A stretch of 25,174 nucleotides of DNA, taken from Oscillospiraceae bacterium (GTDB lineage: Bacteria; Bacillota; Clostridia; Oscillospirales; Oscillospiraceae). The translations under genes were made by a program, and so were the position numbers. Below, one piece after another: positions 1 through 7,438 of this stretch. Positions within the stretch are counted from its first letter, which is position 1; the number at the start of each line of letters is the position of its first letter. Location: the NCBI GenBank assembly GCA_017435245.1, contig JAFSFK010000144.1, forward strand, positions 1-25,174, read 5' to 3'. A model generated the notes under the pieces. It was not told the DNA's origin, did no database searches, and saw nothing but the letters and a program-made list of their open reading frames with translations.

Positions 1-2
1 TG

Positions 3-329
3 GGCAACCCCAATGAGTTTGGCAACCCCGTATACATTAAGAAGACGCTGTCCGGTAAGGTCGAGTTCCCCCATACTCACGGTTTTGCTGCAAACTCCCG
101 TGGTGTTGGTGCTGCTGAGATGGCTTGGTCCATTGTCAAGGGCCGCAAGAACCGTGCAAGCAAAGAAATGGCATTCCATGTCTTTGAACTGATGCACAGC
201 ATTATTTCCAGCGCTGAGACCGGTAAGGTCGTGCAGCTTGAGTCCACATTCGAAACCCCCGCAGCCCTGCCTGCCGGCTATATGGGTGATGGCGGTTGGA
301 CCCGTAAGGAAGAGAGCGCTCTGGCCTAA
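3..329 (+). CDS. Gfo/Idh/MocA-type oxidoreductase, C-terminal part (5' truncated by window edge)
   Basis: The reading frame is open from base 3 to the TAA at 327-329, giving about 108 residues of the C-terminal end of a protein. The segment resembles the C-terminal tail of Gfo/Idh/MocA NAD(P)-dependent sugar or inositol dehydrogenases: an HTHGF stretch, a helix rich in small residues, then a long helix with an F-E-L-M-H core, and an end with P-A-A-L-P-A-G-Y. The N-terminal Rossmann fold that would prove the family lies outside the window. It sits immediately upstream of a sugar/polyol gene block and shares its strongly biased codon use (CTG, AAG, GAG), as do the isomerase-like and zinc dehydrogenase genes below. 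It is therefore likely a carbohydrate dehydrogenase of the same system. Substrate cannot be told. Confidence 0.6.
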   Translation, partial: GNPNEFGNPVYIKKTLSGKVEFPHTHGFAANSRGVGAAEMAWSIVKGRKNRASKEMAFHVFELMHSIISSAETGKVVQLESTFETPAALPAGYMGDGGWTRKEESALA

Positions 330-349
330 TTCCTTGTTTAGTTTCTTTG

Positions 350-380
350 CCTCCGGCCTGGTTTATTCCAGGCCGTGAGG
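350..380 (+). terminator. Stem-loop, probable terminator of the upstream oxidoreductase
   Basis: CCTCcGGCCTGG (350-361) pairs with CCAGGCCgtGAGG (368-380) around a TTTATT loop, 21 bases after the stop codon. The arm is G+C rich, but the following run (CTGAACTGCTTATTTAT) is only partly T-rich, so termination is probable rather than certain. Confidence 0.55.
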
Positions 381-514
381 CTGAACTGCTTATTTATACT
401 TGTTTGTGTGTCTTGGGCATGCGTGTAAGATTAATAACGAGCCTGTTTTGTTTTCCACTAATCTGGCAGATTGTTTTTCAATCTTTTCCGGATTTCGAAA
501 GGAGAGCGATCCAC

Positions 515-1480
515 TTGAGGGGACAAAGAGTTACAAAAGAGGAATATGAAGTTGTTGCGTATCCGAAACTGAGCCATGTTCAGGCGAATGTGGTACAGAT
601 TGTCAACCGCAATACTCACGTACACAGAGCGATGGAGATCGGCTTGGTGTTGGAGGGGGACGGTGTGATGCGTGTCAATGACAATTCTTTTTCTGTCCAC
701 AAGGGATCGCTGTATTTTTTTAATGCAAACGAGCCTCATGAGATTATTGCGGCAACGCAGGATGGTGTTAAAATAGCCTATCAAATGGTTGCAAGCAGTT
801 TTTGCGGTGAATACTTGTCTTGCTTTAGAAACCTTGAAATTCTAAAAAATGATCTTTCCACGTATTTAAAAACAGAGCAGCGTTATGAGTTAACCTCTTT
901 GCTTGTCCAATCACTAAAAAACTATATGAATGAGGATAGTGATACATACGGTCTGCACTGCATATGCAGTATTTGTCAGCTTTACAGTAAATTATTGGAA
1001 TATATTCCATACAGACAAATGACAGAACAGGCTTATTTGTCCCGCAACAAGAAAATGGCTAGATTGAGCCGTATTACCGAATATATCGATACGAATTACA
1101 GTGAGAAGATCACGCTTGATGAACTTGCTAAAAGTGAAAATGTTACAAAAACATATTTGTCCCACTTTATACACGATAATTTGAATATGACATTCCAGGA
1201 GTACGTCAGCAGTGTGCGATTTGAACGAGCACTGAAGTTGATTCGAAGCACGTCAATGTGTTTGACGGACATCAGTGTTGTCAGCGGTTTTTCTGACGTG
1301 AAGTATTTATCCAAGATGCTGGAGAAGCAATTTGGTATGCCCGCACAAGAATGCTGTGTTATGCTTCGTAAAGAGGCGGTGCTGCCAATTAAGGAGGAAG
1401 CCCAGACCTTTGCATCTGTTGAAACCGGACGTGACTGGCTGGTGGCTTTCTGGGATGCGTATAACCTTCAGCTATGCTGA
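515..1480 (+). CDS. AraC-family transcriptional regulator with N-terminal cupin
   Basis: About 321 residues. The N-terminal part (roughly residues 30-110) has a cupin/AraC-binding look, with H-V-H followed by M-E-I-G and an E-P-H motif. The C-terminal part (about 181-280) carries the two helix-turn-helix motifs of AraC/XylS regulators: I-T-L-D-E-L-A and, later, L-T-D-I-S-V-V-S-G-F-S-D-V-K-Y-L-S-K. A tail of about 40 residues follows. I chose the TTG at 515 because GAAAGGAG (497-504) lies 10 bases upstream and the family-like sequence begins here. The open frame extends to a TTG at 347, but that part runs through the preceding stem-loop and looks non-coding. Its position next to sugar genes suggests it is the local sugar-responsive regulator of the cluster (inference); the effector is unknown. 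Confidence 0.85.
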   Translation: MRGQRVTKEEYEVVAYPKLSHVQANVVQIVNRNTHVHRAMEIGLVLEGDGVMRVNDNSFSVHKGSLYFFNANEPHEIIAATQDGVKIAYQMVASSFCGEYLSCFRNLEILKNDLSTYLKTEQRYELTSLLVQSLKNYMNEDSDTYGLHCICSICQLYSKLLEYIPYRQMTEQAYLSRNKKMARLSRITEYIDTNYSEKITLDELAKSENVTKTYLSHFIHDNLNMTFQEYVSSVRFERALKLIRSTSMCLTDISVVSGFSDVKYLSKMLEKQFGMPAQECCVMLRKEAVLPIKEEAQTFASVETGRDWLVAFWDAYNLQLC

Positions 1481-1520
1481 TGGGAATATATAGAATTCAA
1501 TCGAGAAAGGATGAGTCCGT

Positions 1521-2525
1521 ATGAATAAGAAAGGTATTGCGGTTGCCGGTAATATGATCGTGGATATGCTGTATCCAACAAACGGCATGCCCAAGCCTGG
1601 CGAGTTGGTAACCATCACCGGGGATGTAGATAAGTCCACTGGCGGTTGCCTGTGCAATGATATTGTTGACCTGGCAAAGCTGGATCCCGATATGCATTTG
1701 GTGGCTGTTGGCCGGACCGGTGAGGATGAAGCCGGTAAGTACATTATGGAAAAAATGCGTGAGCATAAAAACATTGACCTGAGCCACGTGAAGATCACCG
1801 GTGTTTCTTCTTTTACTTTGGTTATGGCAGACCAGATCTCCACGCAGAGAACCTTCTATCATTGCCGTGGCGGTAATGCCGCTTTGTGTGAGGAGGACTT
1901 TGATTGGGATAAGCTGGATGTTGATATGCTGCACATTGGCTATATTTTGCTGCTGGACACGCTGGATGAGGAAGACGGCGAGTACGGCACTAAGATGGCA
2001 AGACTGCTGCACAATGCCCAGGCACACGGCATTAAGACATCCATTGACGTTGTCAGTGAATCCGGCGACCGTTTTAAGAAACTGGTATGTCCTGCAATGA
2101 AGTATACCGATTACTGCATTATCAACGAGGTGGAAGCTAGTGCAACTACCGGTATCCAGCTGCGTACTGAAGATGGTAAGCTGCTGCTGGAGAATATGCC
2201 TGCTGCTCTTAAGAAAATGAAGGAAATGGGTGTTTCTACCTGGGCCGTTATTCATTGTCCTGAAATCGGTGTTGGTTTGGATGAGAACGACAATTATGTG
2301 GAAGTTCCCAGCCTGAAGCTTCCTGCGGGCTATATCAAGGGTACCGTCGGTGCAGGTGATGCTTTCTGTTCCGGTGTTCTGTATGCTGCATGGAAGGGTG
2401 AGGACTTGAAGTCCGCCATCGAGTTGGGTACGGCCTCTGCTGCTTGCTCTCTGTCTGAGCCCGGCGCTACCGAAGGTATGCGTTCCGAAGCTGAGGCTCG
2501 GCAGCTGTACGATTCTCTGCGTTAA
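1521..2525 (+). CDS. PfkB-family carbohydrate kinase
   Basis: 334 residues, the usual length for ribokinase/PfkB enzymes, which transfer the ATP gamma-phosphate to a sugar hydroxyl. An N-terminal sugar-binding region has G-N-M-I-V-D and S-T-G-G (about 39-42). A V-G-R-T-G-E-D-E stretch sits at 63-70. The C-terminal signature G-T-V-G-A-G-D-A-F (274-282) supplies the anion hole, with D280 as the probable catalytic base. The ATG has AAAGGA about 9 bases upstream. The gene starts 40 bases after the AraC gene and ends 17 bases before the next dehydrogenase, so it is probably co-transcribed with both. No transporter or PTS gene is visible, so this kinase is the only visible candidate for phosphorylating the sugar of the pathway. 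Substrate not assignable from sequence. Confidence 0.85.
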   Translation: MNKKGIAVAGNMIVDMLYPTNGMPKPGELVTITGDVDKSTGGCLCNDIVDLAKLDPDMHLVAVGRTGEDEAGKYIMEKMREHKNIDLSHVKITGVSSFTLVMADQISTQRTFYHCRGGNAALCEEDFDWDKLDVDMLHIGYILLLDTLDEEDGEYGTKMARLLHNAQAHGIKTSIDVVSESGDRFKKLVCPAMKYTDYCIINEVEASATTGIQLRTEDGKLLLENMPAALKKMKEMGVSTWAVIHCPEIGVGLDENDNYVEVPSLKLPAGYIKGTVGAGDAFCSGVLYAAWKGEDLKSAIELGTASAACSLSEPGATEGMRSEAEARQLYDSLR

Positions 2526-2542
2526 GGAAGAAGGTTGAAATT

Positions 2543-3757
2543 ATGAAAGCAATTATGTATGGCGGCGGAAATATTGGCCGTGGTTTCATTGGTGCGCTTT
2601 TAAGCCAATCCGGTTACGAAGTTACTTTTATCGATGTGGCAGAGCCTGTTGTGAAGCATCTGCAGGAAAAGCGGTGCTATCCTGTGCGCTATGTTTCCAG
2701 TCAGGGGTATGAGGATGTTCTGGTTGAAAATGTAACGGCTGTGAATGGTAACGATGCAGAAACTGCTTCCGATGCCATTGCACAGTGTGACATTATGGCT
2801 ACCGCTGTTGGTGCAAGAATCCTGAAATTCATCGTGCCTAATATCATTGCCGGTTTGCGTAAGCGTTGGGCGGCAGGCGGAAAGCCTCTGAACATCATTG
2901 TTTGCGAAAACCTTATGGATGCAAATAAGGTCGTCGAGGCTATGATCAAAGAACAGCTGACAGATGAAGAATGCGCCAAGTTCGATGAAACCGTGGGCTT
3001 GGTGGAAGCTTCAATCGGTCGAATGGTTCCTGTTCAGACGGAGGAGATGAAGGACGGCGAGCCTATGCGTGTCTGTGTAGAACGTTATGGCTTCCTGCCT
3101 ACAGACAAGGCTGCTTTTAAGGGTGGTGTTCCTGAGATCAAGAATATGGTTCCCTTTGAACCCTTTGATTTCTACCTGAAGCGTAAGCTGTATGTTCATA
3201 ATATGGGTCATGCGACCTGTGCATATCTTGGTGATTTGCTGGGTCTTGAGTACATTTATCAGTCCATTGATGTGGCAGATGTGCGGATCTTGGTGCAGAA
3301 TGCTATGCTGGAAAGCGCTGTTGCGCTGTCTAAGAAATACGGCGTTCCTATGGAAGACATCGTAATGCATATCACAGACCTGCTGCACCGCTTTACCAAT
3401 GCCGCACTGAAGGATACCTGTATGCGTGTTGGTGGTGACCCCGGAAGAAAGCTCTCTGCAGATGACCGCTTGATTGGCTCTTCCTCTCTGGCGTTGGAGC
3501 AAGGCGTTACACCTGCGTATATTGCTGTCGGTGCCGCAGCCGGTCTGCATCGCTACATTAACGAAGCCGAAGGGATGGAGCAGGGAATCGATTCTGCAAA
3601 GCAGGTTCTCACTGAAGTTTCCAAGCTGAATACGGATTCCGTGCTGGCAACCCTGATTCTGGATATGTACAGCAAGATCCTTTCAGGTGCTACGGTAACC
3701 GACCTGCGTCACGCTGCGGATGCCGCAAAAGCAGCAAGTCTGCAGGCCATCATATAA
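2543..3757 (+). CDS. Mannitol-1-phosphate 5-dehydrogenase-like polyol-phosphate dehydrogenase
   Basis: 404 residues, close to the length of MtlD (about 380). The N-terminal G-G-G-N-I-G-R-G-F-I-G (7-17) is the NAD-binding glycine motif in the form typical of MtlD. The polyol-dehydrogenase catalytic signature K-x4-N-x2-H is present as K215, N220 and H223. Members of this family (mannitol-1-phosphate 5-dehydrogenase, fructuronate reductase, mannitol 2-dehydrogenase) interconvert a polyol or its phosphate and a ketose, here probably hexitol phosphate to fructose-6-phosphate (inference). It follows the PfkB kinase by 17 bases, with a GGAAG ribosome binding site. A second dehydrogenase of the L-sorbose-1-phosphate reductase type lies downstream, which supports a hexitol-phosphate intermediate. 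The exact stereochemistry of the substrate is unknown. Confidence 0.8.
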   Translation: MKAIMYGGGNIGRGFIGALLSQSGYEVTFIDVAEPVVKHLQEKRCYPVRYVSSQGYEDVLVENVTAVNGNDAETASDAIAQCDIMATAVGARILKFIVPNIIAGLRKRWAAGGKPLNIIVCENLMDANKVVEAMIKEQLTDEECAKFDETVGLVEASIGRMVPVQTEEMKDGEPMRVCVERYGFLPTDKAAFKGGVPEIKNMVPFEPFDFYLKRKLYVHNMGHATCAYLGDLLGLEYIYQSIDVADVRILVQNAMLESAVALSKKYGVPMEDIVMHITDLLHRFTNAALKDTCMRVGGDPGRKLSADDRLIGSSSLALEQGVTPAYIAVGAAAGLHRYINEAEGMEQGIDSAKQVLTEVSKLNTDSVLATLILDMYSKILSGATVTDLRHAADAAKAASLQAII

Positions 3758-3955
3758 GCGTTTTAAGCAGGGGAGTGGGTATGTTAAATAAAACAAAAGT
3801 CTGATTAGTATTTTGTGTTGATTGTACAAAAATGTTTAAATAGCAACATTGTCTATCGCAAATCGCAATTAATACTTGAATATCGACTTCCCCTGTGTCA
3901 TTATGATATCAGATTGGGATAAATCCCGAAAACACTTAAATTTTGAAAGGAAGAA

Positions 3956-5002
3956 ATGAATATGGCAACTTTCCGTTTTACTGTTGGCCCCTGGAACGTG
4001 CATGAAGGCAATGAGACTTTCGGTCCCGGTAACCGTAAGAGCGTTCCCTTTGAGGAGAAGATCAAGAAGTATGCTGAGATCGGCATCGACGGCATTCAGT
4101 TCCATGATGATGATGCAGTGCCGGATATGAACAATATGACCGAGAAGCAGATCGTCGACTATGCAAAGGACGTTAAGTCTGAGCTGGACAAGTATGGTCT
4201 GTTCGCAGAGTTTGTCGCTCCTCGTCTGTGGTTTGACAAGCGTACCAACGACGGCGGCTTCACCGCTTCCCTGAAGGAAGACCGTGATTTCGCTATGTGG
4301 CGTGCACAGCGTTCCTGCGATATCGCTGCAGCTCTGGGCACCAACAAGATCCAGCTGTGGCTGGCTCGTGAAGGCACCCTGTGTGCAGAATCCAAGAGCC
4401 CCGTTGACATGACCAACAACCTGATTAGCGCTTTCAACGATATTCTGAAGTATCGTGAGGATGCTCTGATCCTGGTTGAGCCCAAGCCCAATGAGCCCGT
4501 TGACCGTTCCATCGCTGGTACTGCCGGCCATGCTCTGGCAATCGGTGCTTGCACTGTGGATCCTTCCCGTGTGGGTCTGTGTATTGAGACTGCTCACTCT
4601 GTCCTGGCTGGTCTGGATCCCGCCAACGACATGGGCTTCGCTCTTGCTCTGAACAAGCTGTGGGGCGTTCACCTGAATGACCAGAACGGTATCCGTTATG
4701 ACCAGGATAAGACCTTCGGCGTTGAGAACCTGCGTAATGCTTTCAACCAGGTCAAGGTCCTGTACGAAAACAACTTCGGTGACCGCGGCAACTTCGAGTG
4801 TGTTGGTCTGGACGTTAAGGCTCTGCGTACCCAGCCCGACGAGGACTGCTACCGTCATATCATCAACTCCAAGCGCATCTTCGAGCTGCTGCTGGAGAAG
4901 GTCAAGCGCTTTGACTACGAGTACCAGGCTGCCTGCGTCAAGGAGCAGAACTTCGAGAAGCTGGAAATGTACGTGATGGAACTGCTGATGGGTATTGCCT
5001 AA
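3956..5002 (+). CDS. Short xylose-isomerase-like TIM-barrel sugar isomerase
   Basis: 348 residues, somewhat shorter than class I xylose isomerases (about 385) and much shorter than class II (about 440). Landmarks follow those of the Streptomyces-type enzyme: F-H-D-D-D (49-53, catalytic His), E-P-K-P-N-E-P (175-181, metal Glu and catalytic Lys), I-E-T-A-H (210-214, Glu and His), Y-D-Q-D (248-251, second metal site) and L-D-V-K (285-288, metal Asp). At the position of the metal ligand Asp245 of that enzyme there is His239 (V-H-L-N-D-Q). The product probably interconverts an aldose and a ketose, but substrate may differ from xylose. The start is ATG 3956 (GAAAGGAAG upstream); ATG 3962 is an alternative. 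Codon use is strongly biased, suggesting high expression. A terminator follows. Confidence 0.85.
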   Translation: MNMATFRFTVGPWNVHEGNETFGPGNRKSVPFEEKIKKYAEIGIDGIQFHDDDAVPDMNNMTEKQIVDYAKDVKSELDKYGLFAEFVAPRLWFDKRTNDGGFTASLKEDRDFAMWRAQRSCDIAAALGTNKIQLWLAREGTLCAESKSPVDMTNNLISAFNDILKYREDALILVEPKPNEPVDRSIAGTAGHALAIGACTVDPSRVGLCIETAHSVLAGLDPANDMGFALALNKLWGVHLNDQNGIRYDQDKTFGVENLRNAFNQVKVLYENNFGDRGNFECVGLDVKALRTQPDEDCYRHIINSKRIFELLLEKVKRFDYEYQAACVKEQNFEKLEMYVMELLMGIA

Positions 5003-5043
5003 TCGCCGTCCTACGATATATTTTAGTACCCGATACTTTGAAA

Positions 5044-5068
5044 GGGGCGGCGCACGCCGCCCCTTTTT
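5044..5068 (+). terminator. Intrinsic terminator after the xylose-isomerase-like gene
   Basis: GGGGCGGC (5044-5051) pairs with GCCGCCCC (5056-5063) around GCAC and is followed by TTTTT. It lies 42 bases after the stop codon and 23 bases before the next start, so the downstream genes may be expressed at lower, read-through levels. Confidence 0.88.
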
Positions 5069-5090
5069 CTTGAACCAGGAGGGACAATAA

Positions 5091-5927
5091 ATGCAGAAGT
5101 GCGTTAAAGATAATACTCGTTGGGGCAAGGTCCTTTGGTTGACCACTGATCAAGTTGAAGTCGGCATAGCCCTGGATTTTGGTATTCGTGTTGTACATGT
5201 TTCCTGTACCGGCTGTGAGAATCTTTTTTATGTTCAACCGGCAGATCTTTCGGATGGCTTTACCAATAGCGATGGATGGAAACTATATGGAGGTCACCGG
5301 ATCTGGATGGCGCCTGAAAGCGATAAGTCCTGCTATCCTGACAATGAACCGGTCACTTGGAATGAAACGCAGAACGGTGTGCTGATTACGCAAAATGTTG
5401 ATCCTCTTTTGGGCATCCGCAAAACCCTCAGCATCGAATTTTTGGCAGATGGTGGTGTGCAGCTTGAACAGAGCATTTATAACGCCTCTGAAATGCCAAT
5501 AGATGGAGCATCCTGGGGTGTTAATACTTTGGATGCTGGCGGAACTGCTTATATTTCCTTTACAAATAATGATAAGCGAGGATTTACGCCCCATCGTGTT
5601 GTTTCACTTTGGTCTGATACCAATTTGCATGATCCCCGGCTTTCCTTTGATAAGCAGGGACTGACGGCTAAGTTTATGCCATTGCCGGACTATTTGAAAA
5701 TCGGACTTTACTGTATGGAAGGTAAAGCTGTTTTTGAAAACAAGGGACAACGGTTTACGCTTTGCTTTGATGCACAGCCTCTTTCGGAATATCCGGATAA
5801 TGGCTGTAATTTTGAGCTGTATATGTGCAGCAGATTTATGGAATTGGAGACATTGGGAGTAAAGACACATATTATGCCAGGTGAGCATACCAGTCATATG
5901 GAGACTTGGTATCTGACGAAAGTGTAA
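5091..5927 (+). CDS. Aldose-1-epimerase-like (DUF4380-like) beta-sandwich protein
   Basis: 278 residues. A W-K-L-Y-G-G-H-R-I-W-M-A-P-E stretch (about 62-75) resembles the G-G-H-R-x-W-x-A-P-E signature of galactose-mutarotase-like DUF4380 proteins. Later blocks (W-G-V-N-T near 140 and H-T-S-H-M-E-T-W at the end) also fit a mutarotase-like beta-sandwich. No signal peptide is seen, so it is probably cytoplasmic. The role could be anomer interconversion of the sugar handled by the neighbouring isomerase and dehydrogenases (inference), but a non-catalytic sugar-binding role is possible. GAGGG lies ahead of the ATG. The gene sits between a terminator and the zinc dehydrogenase, 24 bases from the latter. 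Its codon use is less biased than that of its two neighbours. Confidence 0.65.
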   Translation: MQKCVKDNTRWGKVLWLTTDQVEVGIALDFGIRVVHVSCTGCENLFYVQPADLSDGFTNSDGWKLYGGHRIWMAPESDKSCYPDNEPVTWNETQNGVLITQNVDPLLGIRKTLSIEFLADGGVQLEQSIYNASEMPIDGASWGVNTLDAGGTAYISFTNNDKRGFTPHRVVSLWSDTNLHDPRLSFDKQGLTAKFMPLPDYLKIGLYCMEGKAVFENKGQRFTLCFDAQPLSEYPDNGCNFELYMCSRFMELETLGVKTHIMPGEHTSHMETWYLTKV

Positions 5928-5951
5928 CTGTATTTTAGGAGGAATGTTATT

Positions 5952-7211
5952 ATGAACACAAAAGCAGTAAGAATCCACGGAAAGAATGACCTGCGTCTGG
6001 AAGAGATCACCCTGCCTGAGGTAGGTCCTGACGACGTACAGGTAAAGATCGTTTGCGACTCCGTATGTATGTCCACCTACAAGGCAGCCCTGGAGGGCGA
6101 GGACCACAAGCGTGTTCCCAACGATGTTGCCAAGAACCCCACCATCGTGGGTCACGAGTTCTGCGGTCAGATCGTAGCCGTTGGCGAGAACTGGAAGCAC
6201 AAGTATAAGGCCGGTGACAACTTCGCCATCCAGCCTGCCCACTTCTATAAGGGATCTCAGGAGGCTCCCGGCTACTCCTACAAGTACTGCGGCGGTTCTT
6301 CCCAGTACGCCAACATTCCCATCGAGACCCTGCTTGCAGACTGCCTGCTGCCCTATAACTCCAACACCTATTTCTACGGCTCTCTGGCAGAGCCCATCAG
6401 CTGTGTCATCGGCACCTTCCACGCAATGTACCACACCAAGGCCGGTTCCTATGTCCACGAGATGGGCATCAAGGAGGGCGGCAAGATGGCACTGCTGGCA
6501 TCCGTTGGTCCTATGGGTCTGGGCGCCATCGACTACGCCATCCACTGTGACCGTAAGCCCAGCCTGCTGGTGGTCACCGATATCGACGAAGCCAGACTTG
6601 AGCGTGCCGCATCCATCTACACGGTAGAGGAAGCAGCCAAGAACGGCGTGGAGCTGCACTATGTGAACACCCGCATGGAAGGCGCAACCGAGTATCTGCG
6701 GTCCTTGACCGACGGCACCGGCTATGATGACGTGATCTGCTTTGCACCTGTGAAGCCTGTTATCGAGCAGGCTGACGACATTTTGGGATTTGACGGCTGC
6801 CTGAACTTCTTCGCAGGTCCCACCGATTCCCAGTTCAAGGCACCCTTCAACTGGTACAATGTTCACTATCTGTACACCCACGTGGTGGGCACCTCCGGCG
6901 GCAACACCGACGATATGAGAGAGGCCATCCGGATGATGAACGAGGGCAAGCTGAATCCCGCAGCACTGGTCACCCACATCGGCGGCCTGAACTGTGTGGT
7001 CGACACGGTTCTGAACCTGCCCAAGATCCCCGGCGGCAAGAAGCTGATCTACAATCACATCGATCTGCCTCTGACAGCGATAGCAGACTTTGAAGAGGCT
7101 GGCAAGAGCGATCCTATGTTTGCCGAGCTGGATAAGATCTGCAAGGCCCACAACGGCCTGTGGAACGACGAGGCTGAGGCCTACCTGCTGGCCAATGCAA
7201 AGTTGATCTGA
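5952..7211 (+). CDS. L-sorbose-1-phosphate-reductase-like zinc-type medium-chain dehydrogenase
   Basis: 419 residues, the length of the SorE group of medium-chain dehydrogenases. Seen directly: C39 in a D-S-V-C-M-S-T-Y-K-A-A context, G-H-E-F-C-G (67-72) with H68 and E69 as probable zinc ligands, and a glycine-rich V-G-P-M-G-L-G turn of the nucleotide fold. The four-cysteine structural zinc lobe of classical alcohol dehydrogenases is absent. SorE enzymes reduce L-sorbose-1-phosphate to D-glucitol-6-phosphate with NAD(P)H. By analogy this protein would reduce a ketose-1-phosphate to a hexitol phosphate, which the MtlD-like enzyme upstream could oxidise to fructose-6-phosphate (inference). AGGAGGAA precedes the ATG by about 8 bases. 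Very biased codon use suggests high expression. Confidence 0.78.
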   Translation: MNTKAVRIHGKNDLRLEEITLPEVGPDDVQVKIVCDSVCMSTYKAALEGEDHKRVPNDVAKNPTIVGHEFCGQIVAVGENWKHKYKAGDNFAIQPAHFYKGSQEAPGYSYKYCGGSSQYANIPIETLLADCLLPYNSNTYFYGSLAEPISCVIGTFHAMYHTKAGSYVHEMGIKEGGKMALLASVGPMGLGAIDYAIHCDRKPSLLVVTDIDEARLERAASIYTVEEAAKNGVELHYVNTRMEGATEYLRSLTDGTGYDDVICFAPVKPVIEQADDILGFDGCLNFFAGPTDSQFKAPFNWYNVHYLYTHVVGTSGGNTDDMREAIRMMNEGKLNPAALVTHIGGLNCVVDTVLNLPKIPGGKKLIYNHIDLPLTAIADFEEAGKSDPMFAELDKICKAHNGLWNDEAEAYLLANAKLI

Positions 7212-7348
7212 ATTGCAGCTGATGCCTGTTCATCTTGCAAATTTATGGGACTATGACGGCGATTATGCATACCTTTTATCTGTTTCACCAATTTTAGTTT
7301 TTGTTATTTTATTTTTTTGTTCCTAGTTATGATTTTGAATCTTACATA

Positions 7349-7377
7349 TTGCATTTAATGTCAAAAAGTGGTAGCAT
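7349..7377 (+). promoter_or_regulatory. Candidate sigma-A promoter for gdhA
   Basis: TTGCAT (7349-7354), 17-base spacer, TAGCAT (7372-7377), about 60 bases upstream of the gdhA ATG. The 227-base gap before gdhA is A+T rich and otherwise shows no clear element or terminator. Confidence 0.5.
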
Positions 7378-7438
7378 ACAGTATCGACACTTGTGTGCAC
7401 CTGGGAGACACACTGGCGTTTCATTGAAAGGATGGTAA

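Noticed and set aside
347..514. Upstream extension of the AraC gene to TTG 347
   Set aside because: The extension runs through a stem-loop and has no ribosome binding site or family-like sequence; TTG 515 has a good one.
3781..3804. Seven-codon frame with a ribosome-binding-like GGGGAG upstream
   Set aside because: Too short to judge; may be chance or the remnant of a gene lost from this gap.
3758..3955. Promoter or operator in the gap before the isomerase-like gene
   Set aside because: TTGATT-N17-TAGCAA and TTGAAT-N17-CATTAT are both possible but weak, and no clear AraC-type direct repeat stands out.
3869..5146. Long antisense open frame (425 codons) opposite the isomerase-like gene
   Set aside because: It mirrors a strongly codon-biased gene, which creates long open frames by chance; the protein has no recognisable motif and it has no plausible start signal.
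5604..7151. Long antisense open frame (515 codons) opposite the SorE-like gene
   Set aside because: Same cause: shadow of a codon-biased gene; the + strand protein is clearly a family member.
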